From: Penelope pileata
Taxonomy: Eukaryota > Chordata > Aves > Galliformes > Cracidae
Length of the DNA stretch: 64,000 nucleotides
NCBI GenBank assembly: GCA_013396635.1
Contig: WBMW01000003.1
Coordinates: forward strand, 175,805-239,804
Direction: 5' to 3'
This document shows positions 37,618 through 49,122 of this stretch, piece by piece. Positions within the stretch are counted from its first letter, which is position 1. Each line of letters starts with the position of its first letter. The notes under the pieces were generated by a model, which saw only the letters and a list, made by a program, of their open reading frames with translations, made no database searches and was not told the DNA's origin. The position numbers and the translations under genes were made by a program.

Positions 37618-37678
37618 TTTTTTTTCCTCTTTCTTTCTTTTTTTTTTCTTTCTTTTTTTTTTCTTTTTCTTTTTTTTT
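37618..37678 (+). repeat. Polypyrimidine tract (T/C-rich, ~60 bp)
   Basis: Nearly uninterrupted T with regular C interruptions (TTTCTTTCTTTTTT type). On the WNT3 strand this is a polypurine tract about 400 bp upstream of the ATG. Confidence 0.9.
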
Positions 37679-38117
37679 AAATTCACTTAGAACTCAGGAT
37701 GCACAGACTCTGCTTCTTGGCATACCAAGACTTTGCAAGGTAAGGATGGAGGGCGACTGGGATTGCGCTTAATTTCATGGTGGGGGTGAGATAGACAACT
37801 TATTCTTTAGATGGAGAGGGATGTGAGCATTAACCCTTGCAGGAGCACCAAGGAGGTAAAATAACCCTCTGTGCATATCAGTGCGTTGATCTGAGCCACA
37901 TGGACAAAACTGGTTGTAAACTTTAAAGGAAATCTGCACTGCCCAGGTTACTGAAAGTGTGGGGGGTGGGATGGACGGAGGAGGGAGGCAGTGGCAGCCT
38001 TGGGTTCTTTTGAGAAAAAAATGCCATGTGATGGCAGGAACAGAGGAGACAGAAGGGAAGGTGTCCCATTATTCAGTTTCTTGTGAAGGACATCTCTGAA
38101 TGCAGAAAGATGAGCCA

Positions 38118-38160
38118 TGGAATCATAGAACGTCCTGAATTGGAAGGGACCCAATGGGAT
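38118..38160 (-). mobile_element. CR1 LINE tail remnant
   Basis: GGAATCATAGAACGTCCTGA and ATTGGAAGGGACCCAATG match only the terminal ~40 bp of CR1. Confidence 0.65.
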
Positions 38161-39044
38161 ATTAATCAAAAAAAGTACACGCATGCAGTAAAAAAAATAA
38201 AAATAAAAAAAATCACTAGCAGTGTCAGTTCTCTAAAGATGTTGCATGTAGACTCAACAAGGATTTTCCTTAAAAATCACATTTCCTTTGAAAATCACAT
38301 TTTCCTTGAAAATCCTTGTTGTTGCACAGAGAGGCCGTTCTTACAGAGCTGTTGTGTCAGAGGAGCAGATCTTGGGGTTAGCTCAACAGAAACCAGGGAG
38401 GAGGTAAAATAGGTGCTTTGCTCTTGAAGCATCCTCAACCATCACAGCTCCATTCCTGCAGTGGAGCTGCTCAGTTTGTACCCATGTGGAGATCACTGCT
38501 TTAGGAGTAGCTGGCAAGATGATTTTGTGCAGGGCAACGGCTGTCACAGAGGTCCAAGATCTGGGGCAGCCCAGGGCATCGCACGGTTTTGAATTTTGTA
38601 CAGCTTCTCCTGACATTAAGACTCTGAGTGCAAACACATTCCATGTTGCTGCTGTTTGGTTACTGGGATGGACCTGCCTCATCCCACTGTCTTCCTTGAT
38701 TCCCACTTCTTACAGATTTAAATGTATTTACACACTGAGCTGTACTTACTTTTGTCCTTACTGCAAAGCTCTTCTCTAAATGACAATGAGTTCCTTGGCC
38801 ACCACGCATTCAGGAGAGGACATCCCCCAGCTCTCTGCTCTGTGCTTTACCTCTCCATCAGCCCGCACCTGCAGCTAGCGGGCAGGCCAAGCTTCGCTGT
38901 GCTTTGCAGCCACCCAGACCCTTTATAAATGTTAAACTGAGCTTGTTCCTCTTGTGAGATTTCAAATCTCAAAGGGTACGTTAGGCACAGTCTGCCCCAG
39001 CAAATCTCCCATCTGACATCCAGCAATGATCTATGGAATTCAGT

Positions 39045-39194
39045 CATTCAATCCTCCCTGGAAGTGTTCAAAGCCAGGCTGGATGTTTGTGTTCTGGTGG
39101 GAGGTGTCCTTGCCCATGGCAGGGGGTTGGAACAAGATGATCTCTAAGGTCCCTTCCAACCTGAACCATTCTATGATTCTATGATTCCATGATT
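39045..39194 (+). mobile_element. CR1 LINE 3' end
   Basis: GGAAGTGTTCAAAGCCAGGC, GATGATCTCTAAGGTCCC and a TTCTATGATTCTATGATTCC tail. Confidence 0.9.
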
Positions 39195-42100
39195 TGGGTT
39201 TAATTAAGCAGTGATTTTCAGATGGGCATTTGGAGAGGTACAGATTGAATCTGCTGTCCAGGTTTTTAGATCTGAAGCAAGAACCCTGGCATGGGCCCGG
39301 CCTGGCTGACTGGCACTGTCCTGAACAAGTTGTAGTCACAGCTGTGGGGGTCAGGAACTATTCACCGACACATAAACTGGAACCCACCATTAAGTGAGTT
39401 TAATGTTGTTGATGAATGTGGTCCCAGTGCCAGAGAACGATCACAGACACTTCTAACTTGCTATAGCTAACAAAGCCATGGAGTATGTGAATTATCACTA
39501 AAGGGTCCCTAAAAATGCAACTAACAATGACAGGCTTTAAATTGCAATGCAGATTTGCCCCTCTGTTGATGAACGTTTTGGAGCCCCACAAACAGAATAG
39601 CGATTGAAAGTACAGGGTGGAAGTACTTCAGCCACTAAAATGTCACACTGTTAAAGAGGCAAAAAACGGGGAGACTGGAGTGACAAATCTCAGGTGATAC
39701 TAAAGGTAATTGGCATTCTATGGGGTGGGTCTGGGGAAGATCCAAAATACTGCAAAAATCCAATTTGGGAAAGCTTTTGAAATCTGAATTGAATGATTGG
39801 TTGGAGCACGTGTGGACACTCAGCCAGAAAATAGAAAGGATTTCCCCATCAACAAGGTCCTGGTGGGATATTTATTTCCATCAGACACTGGGGAATAACA
39901 AGGAGTGCTCTTCGTCTATTTCTTGACACTACAGTTTATAAATCAAGACAATATCAAGCCATGAAGTGATTCTTCTGCAGGTAACCAATTGTAGGAAAGT
40001 GATCTGAGACCCCAGATCTGGAGGCTTTATTTGCTATTTACTCGGAAAGTTGTGCATTGAGCAGACACCTCGGTGCTGCATCACAACAAAAGCAGAGATG
40101 CTGAGGCACCCACCCCCACCCCAGTAAGTGCCCAGAATCATACTGATGTTGCCACAGACTGTTTTTGAAAGATGAATAGCATGTTGGTAAAGATTTGATT
40201 CCAAGTGTACTGAAGCCAGGAGAGAGCTCTCCGTAGAATCTGACAGGTATCTGATGAAGTTTCATGAGGGTTGCTGGTCCTCCCTGCCTTTTAGCTCCTC
40301 TCTTCTAGTGCTGTCTTTTGTCTGCACTCACCATCATTTGTCCAGTCACAAGAGGAAATCATGATGTCCTCCCAAAAAGGAATATGCACTTCAGGTGTGC
40401 ATTGGCTTGGAGATCCCACGAAGACCTGCAAGTAGATGGTGCTTGTTGTCCCTAAACACGTACCCATGTGAGTCAGAGTGATTCTTTGCTCCTAGTGTCA
40501 CCCACTGAAACAAGTAGAAAAATGAGAAAAACAGTGGTGGGATTCAGTTAAGTCTTAAGTCTGTATCATGTATCCATGAAGTGTTAAAATGGCAGCCATG
40601 TCTGGCCAAACAATCTCATAGGGCTGAACATGTCTGGGAAATGAAGAGACTTTCAGTCTTCTCTGCTGTGAAGCAAAAATCTGATATGTACATGCTAAAA
40701 TTATCCTGGGGATTTTTCATACTAACCTGAACAAATATTTCTAACTTCTGCAGCAAACATTAATTTGAAATTTAATTTCTAAGAGTAAATGACAGTTATG
40801 CAGAAGAGCATAATTTCAAAATGTTACTTACAGGAACCTCCTTGTGCTGCTGATGACAGTTCTGTGTACTGAGTTCTTTTTCAATCTCATTGCTCTGTCT
40901 AGCTGGCAATATTGACTCTTACAGACCAGATTTAATATGATCAGAAATGAAAAATGTGAGGAAGGCAGAGAGGTTTGGCTGCAGGCATTTCTTGAGACAT
41001 CCCCTGTTGCCCTTATAATGTCAGTATGAAAAGCCTTCTGTATGGTGTTCATGCTGTGGTACAGCCCACTGCAAACTCACCTCCTGCAGGTGCTGAGGCT
41101 TTCATGGGAGCCTTTGATTTCTTCTAGCAGCAGTCCAGCAAAGGAGCATTTTAATCATGTTGAAAACACACTTCTTTTTCCCCTCAGCATAACTTCCGTC
41201 ACTTTTTTGTCCTTTTAGCTTCTCTTCCGTTCTCTGCCAGAATCTACCTGCAGAAAGAAACAAAGAGCCTGGGGAAGATGATGGGACTGTGGGGTCTCCT
41301 GGATTTGTTCTCACCGTGTGTTTCAACATACTGAGCCACTGATGTATGTGCAGCCTAGGAAATGAAACTTTTCCTGGTGCAGTTCAGCTGTCCTGGGTGG
41401 ATTTACTGCATGGCCATCGTGATGCGAAGAGGCTGACTCAAACCACACAGCGGAGGATGAGAGACAGATGACATGGGGTTGCTGCAATGGAGGGGGTTCA
41501 GACATCTGATTCAGTGTTCTGGGCAAGTCAGAGAGCATACAAGACCTGAGATCCGTGGTGCAGCACTAAGCAATGCCACCAGAGTGCTTGCCTGGCACAC
41601 CAGCTCTGGCTCTGAGCTGGGGGGTGGCTTACCTGGGTGCTCAATGCTGAATTGCACACTTGGGCAGTTCTGGGCATGGCCAGAAACAGAAACTGAGAAG
41701 GTGGGTTCCTCAGTAACATGAGTCCTTGGGTGTTTCAAGTCTCAGAAGCATCTGAATTTGTTGTTTTGAAGACCTACATTTTGGTCCAAGTGTCTAAACT
41801 GAACGTAAAATAGCAAAATGTCTTTGATACCTCTAGCCATCAGCCCTAAAATAAATCCTTATGGTAAAGAACATAAAGGCCAGAGAAAATCCTTCCCAAA
41901 GTATGAATGAGCCATTTGAGTTCATTTTACACTACTCAGATGCTGTGTGTTTCCAAGGGCAGTGTTTGCTCCCAACTTAGGACTGGTAGTATTATCTTCT
42001 CTATTTTCTTAGTCAAATTGCTTATCTCCTAGATCCTTGTGTTCCCTCAGGTTCTAACAAACTGCCCTCCTCTGCTCCCCGTGATTGCTCTCAGTTAGCT

Positions 42101-45100
42101 GAACAAACCAAGACAGTGTGTTCTTTCCTAACCTACAGACAGCATCCTGCATTCACACCTGAGCAGAGTGATCTAAAGAAGGACCTCCACAGATACTAGA
42201 TCACTTCTGGTCTTTGGACAGGAACATCTTTTCATAGTTCCCTGTATCTTCTCAACAGGCTCCGTCACCAGTGATATAGGAAGCACGCTCCACTATGCTG
42301 ACATTGCATGCACCCACCTAGCATACTCCTCATCCTGTTAGGTGCCTCATCTCAAGGTGTACTCCAGGAAAGCTTAATGCTATCTCCAAGTAAGCTGAAG
42401 GCTGATGGAGGGTTGCAGGAAGGCTGCCTTTCACGTATACCTGTCTGCTATAGCCAATGGACCCTTGCCACCAAGTGATGCATAAAGCTGTTAAGTGCCT
42501 ACAGGAGAAGAAACTGCAGGGTAATCATATCCACTGTAATATGAAAATGGATTTTCACCTGTTCTGATGTTGTTGCTGCTTGATGTTTTTCTAGGAAGTT
42601 CCCTTTGCTGAAGACACAAGCATAAAACAGACGAAAGCCAGACTTCAGCTGAAGGTCTGATGGCTGTTGAAATGATGTTGATGGAAAGCTATTCTTTCTG
42701 CAAACATCCCTTCTGCAAATTTCCTTACCTTACTTCCTTCCTTTTTTCACAAACTCTTCATAACCCATATCACTGAAATCCTGCATCACTCGATTGGCAT
42801 TTTCTGTCTTCCAGATACACTAGAAGCACTTTTGTACCAAACTTTTGCTGAGATATCCCAGAATGTCTCATGGCCAAGGGGCTGGGATTTCTGTGCTGGC
42901 TTTTGTTTTGTTTTGCTTGGTTTGTAACCTGCTGCAGTACCTGTTGTCATACCCAAACTCAAGACACTTGGATTTTCTCTCGGCTTTGCCAGTGACTTCT
43001 CGTATGATGACTGCTCAGGTTCCTTATCTGTAGCTGTATTTATTGCTTGTAAAACTTGAGAAATAGTTCCAGGTGTTTCCTATTAGTTCCTTCAGGAAGG
43101 AACTGTCTTACCCTCTGTTTGTGCAGATCTGAGCTAGAACATCAAGGAGCAGCTATGAATCAGAGACAACAATAAAAATGTTTTTTGTTATTAATACTAC
43201 TGCTGTTACTAAACATATGAGCAAAACTGGAATCCTGGTCCTTTTATTTGAAGGACAGAATGAATGACAAATGGTGCTCCCCACGGTTTAGTTTTTCTCT
43301 TCCTTTTTATTCACATATATCATGTTCTATGGATCATAGGAAATACTTGAAGTGCAAATGCTGACTGCTGCTTCCTCCACCAATGCCAATGAGAGAGAAA
43401 TCTAAGGATGTTCTGTCTCAGTGCCTGGGTGTCACTGAACTGGAGCTGTTACAGACTTTCAAGAAAAAAATCTTTCACTGTTACTTGTTAAGCACCCTTT
43501 ATCACCTCACAGTTCAAACTATGGTTAGGATTTCAGATCTTTCCTTTATCTTGCAATGGATTTCAGAAAAAAAATCATCTAATGAAGCCCTAGGCCATAC
43601 TTTTTTTTTTTTTTTTTTAAGCGACAATGACAACTGTGAGCAGAGAGCCAGCACTGAAACACATCTCAAACTTCGGTAAATGCAAGGGCATGAATATTAT
43701 CTTCGACTGGCATAATTGTTTCCTGAAACGGTGTTTGCCCACACCGTATCATGTGGGGACACAGCTTTAGCAAAGGGCATAAAAAGAGGCAGTATTTGTG
43801 ATAAAGCTTTAAAGTCTTCTCTGTTAACTTCGTGTTCTTCTATCCAAGTCATCCCCACGCTCTGCTGAGTTAAGGAGAGATCTTTGCCTGGAAGGGGAGG
43901 ACACTTGTCCCATCAGCCATCAGTTGTTAGAGGAAACATTATTTCCAGATAACTTACAGGGTTGTGTTCAGACTTCACCTGAGTGACTTCGGGCAGGCTA
44001 ATGCCCAGAAGGAATGGTCTCAGGAGGAACTCTTGCACGTCGTGATTTTTTGTCAGTTTGAAGCAATAGCTCATGATACTGGAGAGGCATGACTAGAGTG
44101 GTCGAGTGCTGCCCTGATTACCAACATATGTGTATGTGGTCTACATGTAGGTGTGTGTGAGCAAGCACAGATGGCGGAGGGTGAATGAGCATATGTAGAT
44201 CAATGGCCATAGGCATGCATGGTCCTTCTAATGGGGACGGAGCCTCAAGGCAAGAACCAGTGCTTTCTGGGGAACAGGTCTGCTATAAAGAGCACTGCAC
44301 GGCTGTGTATGTTGTGCCTCTGAGATTGTGTAGTGCAGAGCAGTTTTACACTTTATAAACATATAAGGTGTAAAACACGAGGCGAGCCTTGCTGTTCAGG
44401 AGAGGCAGAGCTGCCTTTCACAACTGCAGTAAATCTGACTAATTGGACTAGCTGAGCATGTGAAGAAACTGTGCCGCAGGTCTTGGGCTTGTTTGAAGAC
44501 GGCTCTGTCTACCCTGACATGTGGAGGAATGCATCACAGGGCTGGGGGGAAGGGATGGAGAGCAAAGGGAACGGAGTCATTCCTCTGTCTTCTTTCCTTC
44601 CCCAGGACTCCAGCCTAGCAATATCCTGGAGGCTGGAGATACATAGTAAAAAATGAGACCAGGTATTTTTGCTGCAGGCTGTGACTTTCCATGATGTTGT
44701 AGCTGGAAATCGTGAGGCCCAGTAACGCAGACAAGTGCTTGTGCAGTTGGAGCAAAAGAAGCGACATGCATTTATGTGAATGCTGCATATTCTCCTGGGC
44801 CATTTGGTGAACCGTGCTGTAATGGCAGGTTTGCTACTGGAGCAGGGCTAGGACTGGAGGCCTTCTTACTGAGACTCTATCACCTGCCCAGGCTAATGCT
44901 AATGGCACTGCCAAAGGTAAGCATTGACGACATAGATCTCAGTCTTTCTTGCATCTTGGGTTATCACCTGCATTCACAGAGTGTGTATGAGGCCTGTGCT
45001 GGATGTGGCACTGCTGTGCATGGCCAAGGATTTGGCCACCATGCTCCAGACGGTCCCAGCAGCCTGGCTGTGCCCAAACCCTTCTGACAAGGGCTCTGCT

Positions 45101-45301
45101 CAGTCTTGGACTGGTGCACAGCACATAGCCACCAGGTCTGGATCGCCCCATGCCCTTTCTGACACAGCTTGCCCTGAAAGATCAGAGAACCACAATTTTT
45201 CTTGATCCTGTAAGTATATTAGGCCGCACTTTATTTAAGAAGATGAAGTAGTAGGTGGATTGAGGGGGGATAGAACAAATGTCCTGAAGGGAAGTTGAGC
45301 T

Positions 45302-45447
45302 GGCTTTGGCCTGGCTTTGGGCTTTGCTGGGCTGGGGCTGTCTTGGGGCAGGCTTTAGGCCTTGCTGGGCTTGGTCTGGCTTTGGGCCTTGCTGGGCTGA
45401 GGCTGACTTGAGGCTGGCTTTGGGCTTGCTGAGCGAGGCAGGGCAGC
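45302..45447 (+). repeat. Imperfect minisatellite, GGCTTTGGGCCTTGCTGGGC core
   Basis: Four or five degenerate units starting GGCTTTGGGC or GGCTTTAGGC and continuing CTTGCTGGGCT, with spacers of 10-18 bp. It keeps a frame open on the plus strand (45306-45947), which I regard as non-coding. Confidence 0.8.
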
Positions 45448-46726
45448 TGCCTGGAGGCAGGCAGGAGTCTGGAGCAGTGCCTGCAGAGCAGCTTGGTAGG
45501 GATTCAATCCGGGCCTTTGGCAAGGGAAGTTTTAATGACACAACAACAACAACAAAAGAGGAAAGGGGGGAAAGGAAGAAAAGGCTCCTGCAGGGCTCGT
45601 TGCCACGGAGACCCCAAGGAAGTTTGAACCAGTCCTGCTCTTTTCACAGCCGCCTTTCAGCCAAAGAGGGAATTATGGCTGGCGATAAAAGGAGACATGT
45701 GGCCCTTTGCTCACAGGGACCGGCCTCTCCAGTTACGAGTCTTCAGCTCATTTTCCCCCTTGTCTCATGCTGCAATTATACATTCAGATCTCAGGCCAAA
45801 AAAAATCTAGGACAAGTTGTGCACCCTTTGCCCTGGGGACCCATCCCCAGAGGGCAGGCCGCTATCTCTTTCAGCCCATTCTTCCCTCCTCGCAGCGCCG
45901 CCCCCATTTCCTCCATAGTTATGAAAATGTTACATGCTCGGAGCTGATAAACAGCTTGCACCCGCTGTCGTCACATCAGCCCCAGCATGAATCGGCTTCC
46001 CCAAGCAAGGGAGGGCTGAAGGCCTTTTCCAGGGGAGCTGCAGGCACTTTTCTTGCTTGCCACAGCTCTTGTTTTTTTTGAGGAAATCTTTTCTGGTTGG
46101 CCCATGGGTCTGGCTGACCAAATGCCAGAAATTAAAGTGAAAGGGATAATTTTGCCTTGACTGTGTGATGTGCTGAATTCTCCAATTTCTCCAATGGTAG
46201 TTGTAAATGCAAGTCCTAAAGTTGTATTGCAGCACTCAGGTTATGCCCTTGACTCTTCCTCATTGAGATCTTAGAGCTGGGTACTTCCACTTCCAGTCCA
46301 TAGCCTAATATGCTGCTAAAATTCCTGCTTGTGCCCATTGGACACTATATGCAAAGGACAAAAGGCAAAGGGAAGGCAGAGGTGCCAGCAAGAGAAATGA
46401 GCCTCTGACAGTCATAGCACAGAACTGGAGCAAAGCGTATCTCAGCTTGCAGCTGTCATCTCTTTGCCAGCTGGACTCAGCTGGGTTAGCAGAGCCCAAT
46501 TCCCCTTTTCCATGCGCTGTCAGGGGTATTCAGCTCTTCTGTCCCAGCCTTGGACCTCTGGTGCTGAAAGTGTCATGGTGAGCCATCAAAGAATAAGGTA
46601 TGGCTGGGGATACAGAGTGGTGAGTGAGGCTGGGCTCTGCTCTCCCCACCCTTCAGACATTGTTCCAGAGCCCTTTTCCCTGTTTCTGCAGCTGGGCTGT
46701 GGTGTTGGGTGTTGTGACTGGCGTGA
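45448..46726. other. Intergenic sequence
   Basis: No gene recognised. Includes a short (CAA)n run at about 45541-45556 followed by a purine-rich stretch. Confidence 0.55.
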
Positions 46727-46930
46727 GACAGAGGGAAGATTAAACGTTAGGAAGAAATTATTTACTCAGAGGTGGTGAGGCCCTGGCACAGTTGCCCAGA
46801 GAGCTGTGGGTGCCACATCCCTGGAGGTGGTTCCTCCAGCTGGGGAGCACCCAGCTCATGACAGGGGTGGGACTGGGGGGGCAGTAAGGTCCCTTCCAAC
46901 CCAACCATTCAATGATTCTATGATTCTGTG
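46727..46930 (+). mobile_element. CR1 LINE 3' end
   Basis: AACGTTAGGAAGAAATTATT, CTGGAGGTGGTTCCTCCAGC, AGGTCCCTTCCAACCCAACC and a GATTCTATGATTCTGTG tail. Confidence 0.9.
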
Positions 46931-47063
46931 AGATCTCCATTCTTGGAGGTTTTGGAGACTCAGGCAGACAAAACCATGGGAAGCTTTCAGACATCAGTAT
47001 TGCTTTCAGCAGGAGGCTGGATTAAAGATCTCCAGACATCCCTTCCCACCTGCACTTCTATGC
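46931..47063 (+). mobile_element. Second CR1 3' tail, directly following
   Basis: CTTGGAGGTTTTGGAGACTC, GGAGGCTGGATTAAAGATCT and CATCCCTTCCCACCTGCAC match the 3' end of a different CR1 subfamily in the same direction. Confidence 0.7.
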
Positions 47064-48516
47064 GTTGATAATCATGACATGTTAATTTACAAGTTTATTA
47101 ACTTCTTAATACAATTTTTGTGCAGAATAATAATACAAAACAATTAAATAATCCGGAATAACTTCATAGGAGCTGTATGACATAGATAACAAAGCCAAAA
47201 TAATGCTTCTTTACTGACCCTGCTTTATACAGGACATAAGGAGGGTGGTATGCCATCTAAGTACTGCACATGGTTTAAGCAGAAGTTTGTCCCCTGAAAG
47301 AGCACACAGACCTGAGATGACAGTATGTCCTATAGAATAAGTCTGGTCATCTGCCCCTTCCCACTGATGAACATCTCTGCTATGAGGAACGTGCCCTGAT
47401 TGAAGGGAAGTTTTTAACATAAATGCAGCTGGAACAATTGAGAATTACTTGGACAAGTGTTTGGGGACGGGTTTTAGCCTGCCGTTGCCAGGTTCTGGGT
47501 AGATACAACTGTCATTGTCTCCTCTGCTCCTTGGACATGCAGAAGCGCATCCCCCCTTCTTAATCCCCAAACAGGCCTTGGTTTCTTAGTGCCTACCATG
47601 AGCCTATTTGTCAGAGCAGCTGACAATAACTCTTTTGCAGTGTCTGAAGATGCTCTTGACTGCTGTCTTCAGACGAAAACAAAAGGAACTTGCACCCCTC
47701 GGAGTGTGAGAGCATGATCTTTCCACTGTGTAGTCTGGCAAACCTTCCCCTTTTGGAGATCCTATGGCCAGGGGAAGCTGCTACAGGAGGTTTTGATCCC
47801 TGTAAATCCACTTCCATTCCATAAAAAGGCAGAAAAGCCAACAGAGCATCTCCCAGCCATTTTGGTCCTCTCTGTACCCACCCTACAGTGTTCCCAGTCT
47901 CAGACAGAGCAGTGAGGGTTTTTCAGACCCTCCTTGGTGACTGCCCTGATTTAAAATTCTCTGTTATAGTGTTGTCACAGACACTAGTTCCCGTCCTGGT
48001 CTTTCCCCTCCTGCTATCCTCTTCGTGGCCTATGCAATGAACCACAGCAAGGGACTATTGAACTTCTGCAAAAATAACACACTTCTCTAGCGTTTGTTTT
48101 TTTTTTTTTTTTGGTGAATCTCTGTGTATATCAGTGCCACCTTTATATATTGCTCATTTTGTTTTGTTACCACACCATGTTATCACATTATTATAGAGTG
48201 CATACAGGAATTAATAGGCTTTCTGTGTGTTAGAACAGGACCACTATCATGAATTTATGTATTTGTGTACCAGAGCAGGGATGTGAAGCGTATTGTGTCC
48301 TGCTTATACTTTTATAACCAGTAACTGATTTTCAGTTGCCAATGTTTCTCAGAAAAAGCACCTTTATTTTAAAGGGAGACTATCACAGGCTGCAATGCAG
48401 GCAGCATGGTAACTACTGCTGACCGGCAAACCAGCTGCACCAATGCTCTCTGTGGGCTGCGACAGGGGGAATAAACATGATAGGATGGGAGCCACTTGCC
48501 AGGAGAGCGTGGGACA
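47064..48516. other. Intergenic sequence
   Basis: Nothing recognised except a poly-T run at 48097-48112. Confidence 0.55.
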
Positions 48517-48533
48517 CAGTGCCATCCAGTGGA
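48517..48533 (-). promoter_or_regulatory. CTCF-like motif 1
   Basis: On the minus strand CCACTGGATGGCACT fits the CTCF core CCASYAGRKGGCRSY with one mismatch (G for A at core position 6). Weaker than the second motif 590 bp away, but on the same strand. Confidence 0.3.
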
Positions 48534-49102
48534 CCTGGCACAGATGACCACGTAGCATTAAGAAGTACCGGGTCCTTTCAAGGGTCGGGTTGAGGTACTG
48601 TGACGTTTCCCTGGTCCTGCTGCGAACAAACGTGGGCTTCTCAGCAAAAGGAAGCACAGGTACAGATTATACCCGTGAAAACATCTTCCCCAGGGTCTTA
48701 GGTACCTAACAGTGCTCGGCACTGAAGTGTCCCAGCTGTGAGGATGCAGGAGGACAGCTCCTGGAAGAACAAACATGGGGGCTGGTCCATTGCACCCCAC
48801 CTCCATCAGCCCTCTGGGGTAGAGCTGCTCCAGGGGATGAAGAGGTAGCAAAATCGGAGTTAACGCTCTCCTGTGCAGTTAGTGTCATTGGGAGGACTGA
48901 CGGGAGCACCCTCTGCAAGCAGAAGCCCACGTGCCTCATTTGAGGAGGAGAGTGATCTGGGGAGAAAAAGGCTCCAAGAGTGGTAGAGTGAGTAAGCAAG
49001 GCAGAGAGAAACAGCAAGCACCTTCCCAAAGGGTTTGGAAAGGATCCTCCTGCAAAAGCCCCTCCACAGGAGGCCTCGCTCCTTGCGCGATTGCTGGGGG
49101 CA

Positions 49103-49122
49103 CAGTGCCACCTGGTGGCAAG
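49103..49122 (-). promoter_or_regulatory. CTCF-like motif 2
   Basis: On the minus strand TTGCCACCAGGTGGCACTG fits every position of the CTCF core CCASYAGRKGGCRSY. It sits in a small GC- and CpG-rich patch (about 49075-49160) in the middle of the WNT3-WNT9B interval. Confidence 0.5.

Larger units (their letters stand above)
37679..45301. other. WNT3-WNT9B intergenic sequence, WNT3-proximal part
   Basis: Apart from two short CR1 pieces listed separately I recognise no gene or repeat family here. Homopolymer T at 43602-43619. Open frames are all under 110 codons and unremarkable. Confidence 0.6.

Noticed and set aside
45306..45947. 213-codon plus-strand open frame
   Set aside because: Its first half is the minisatellite and the rest has no recognisable domain.
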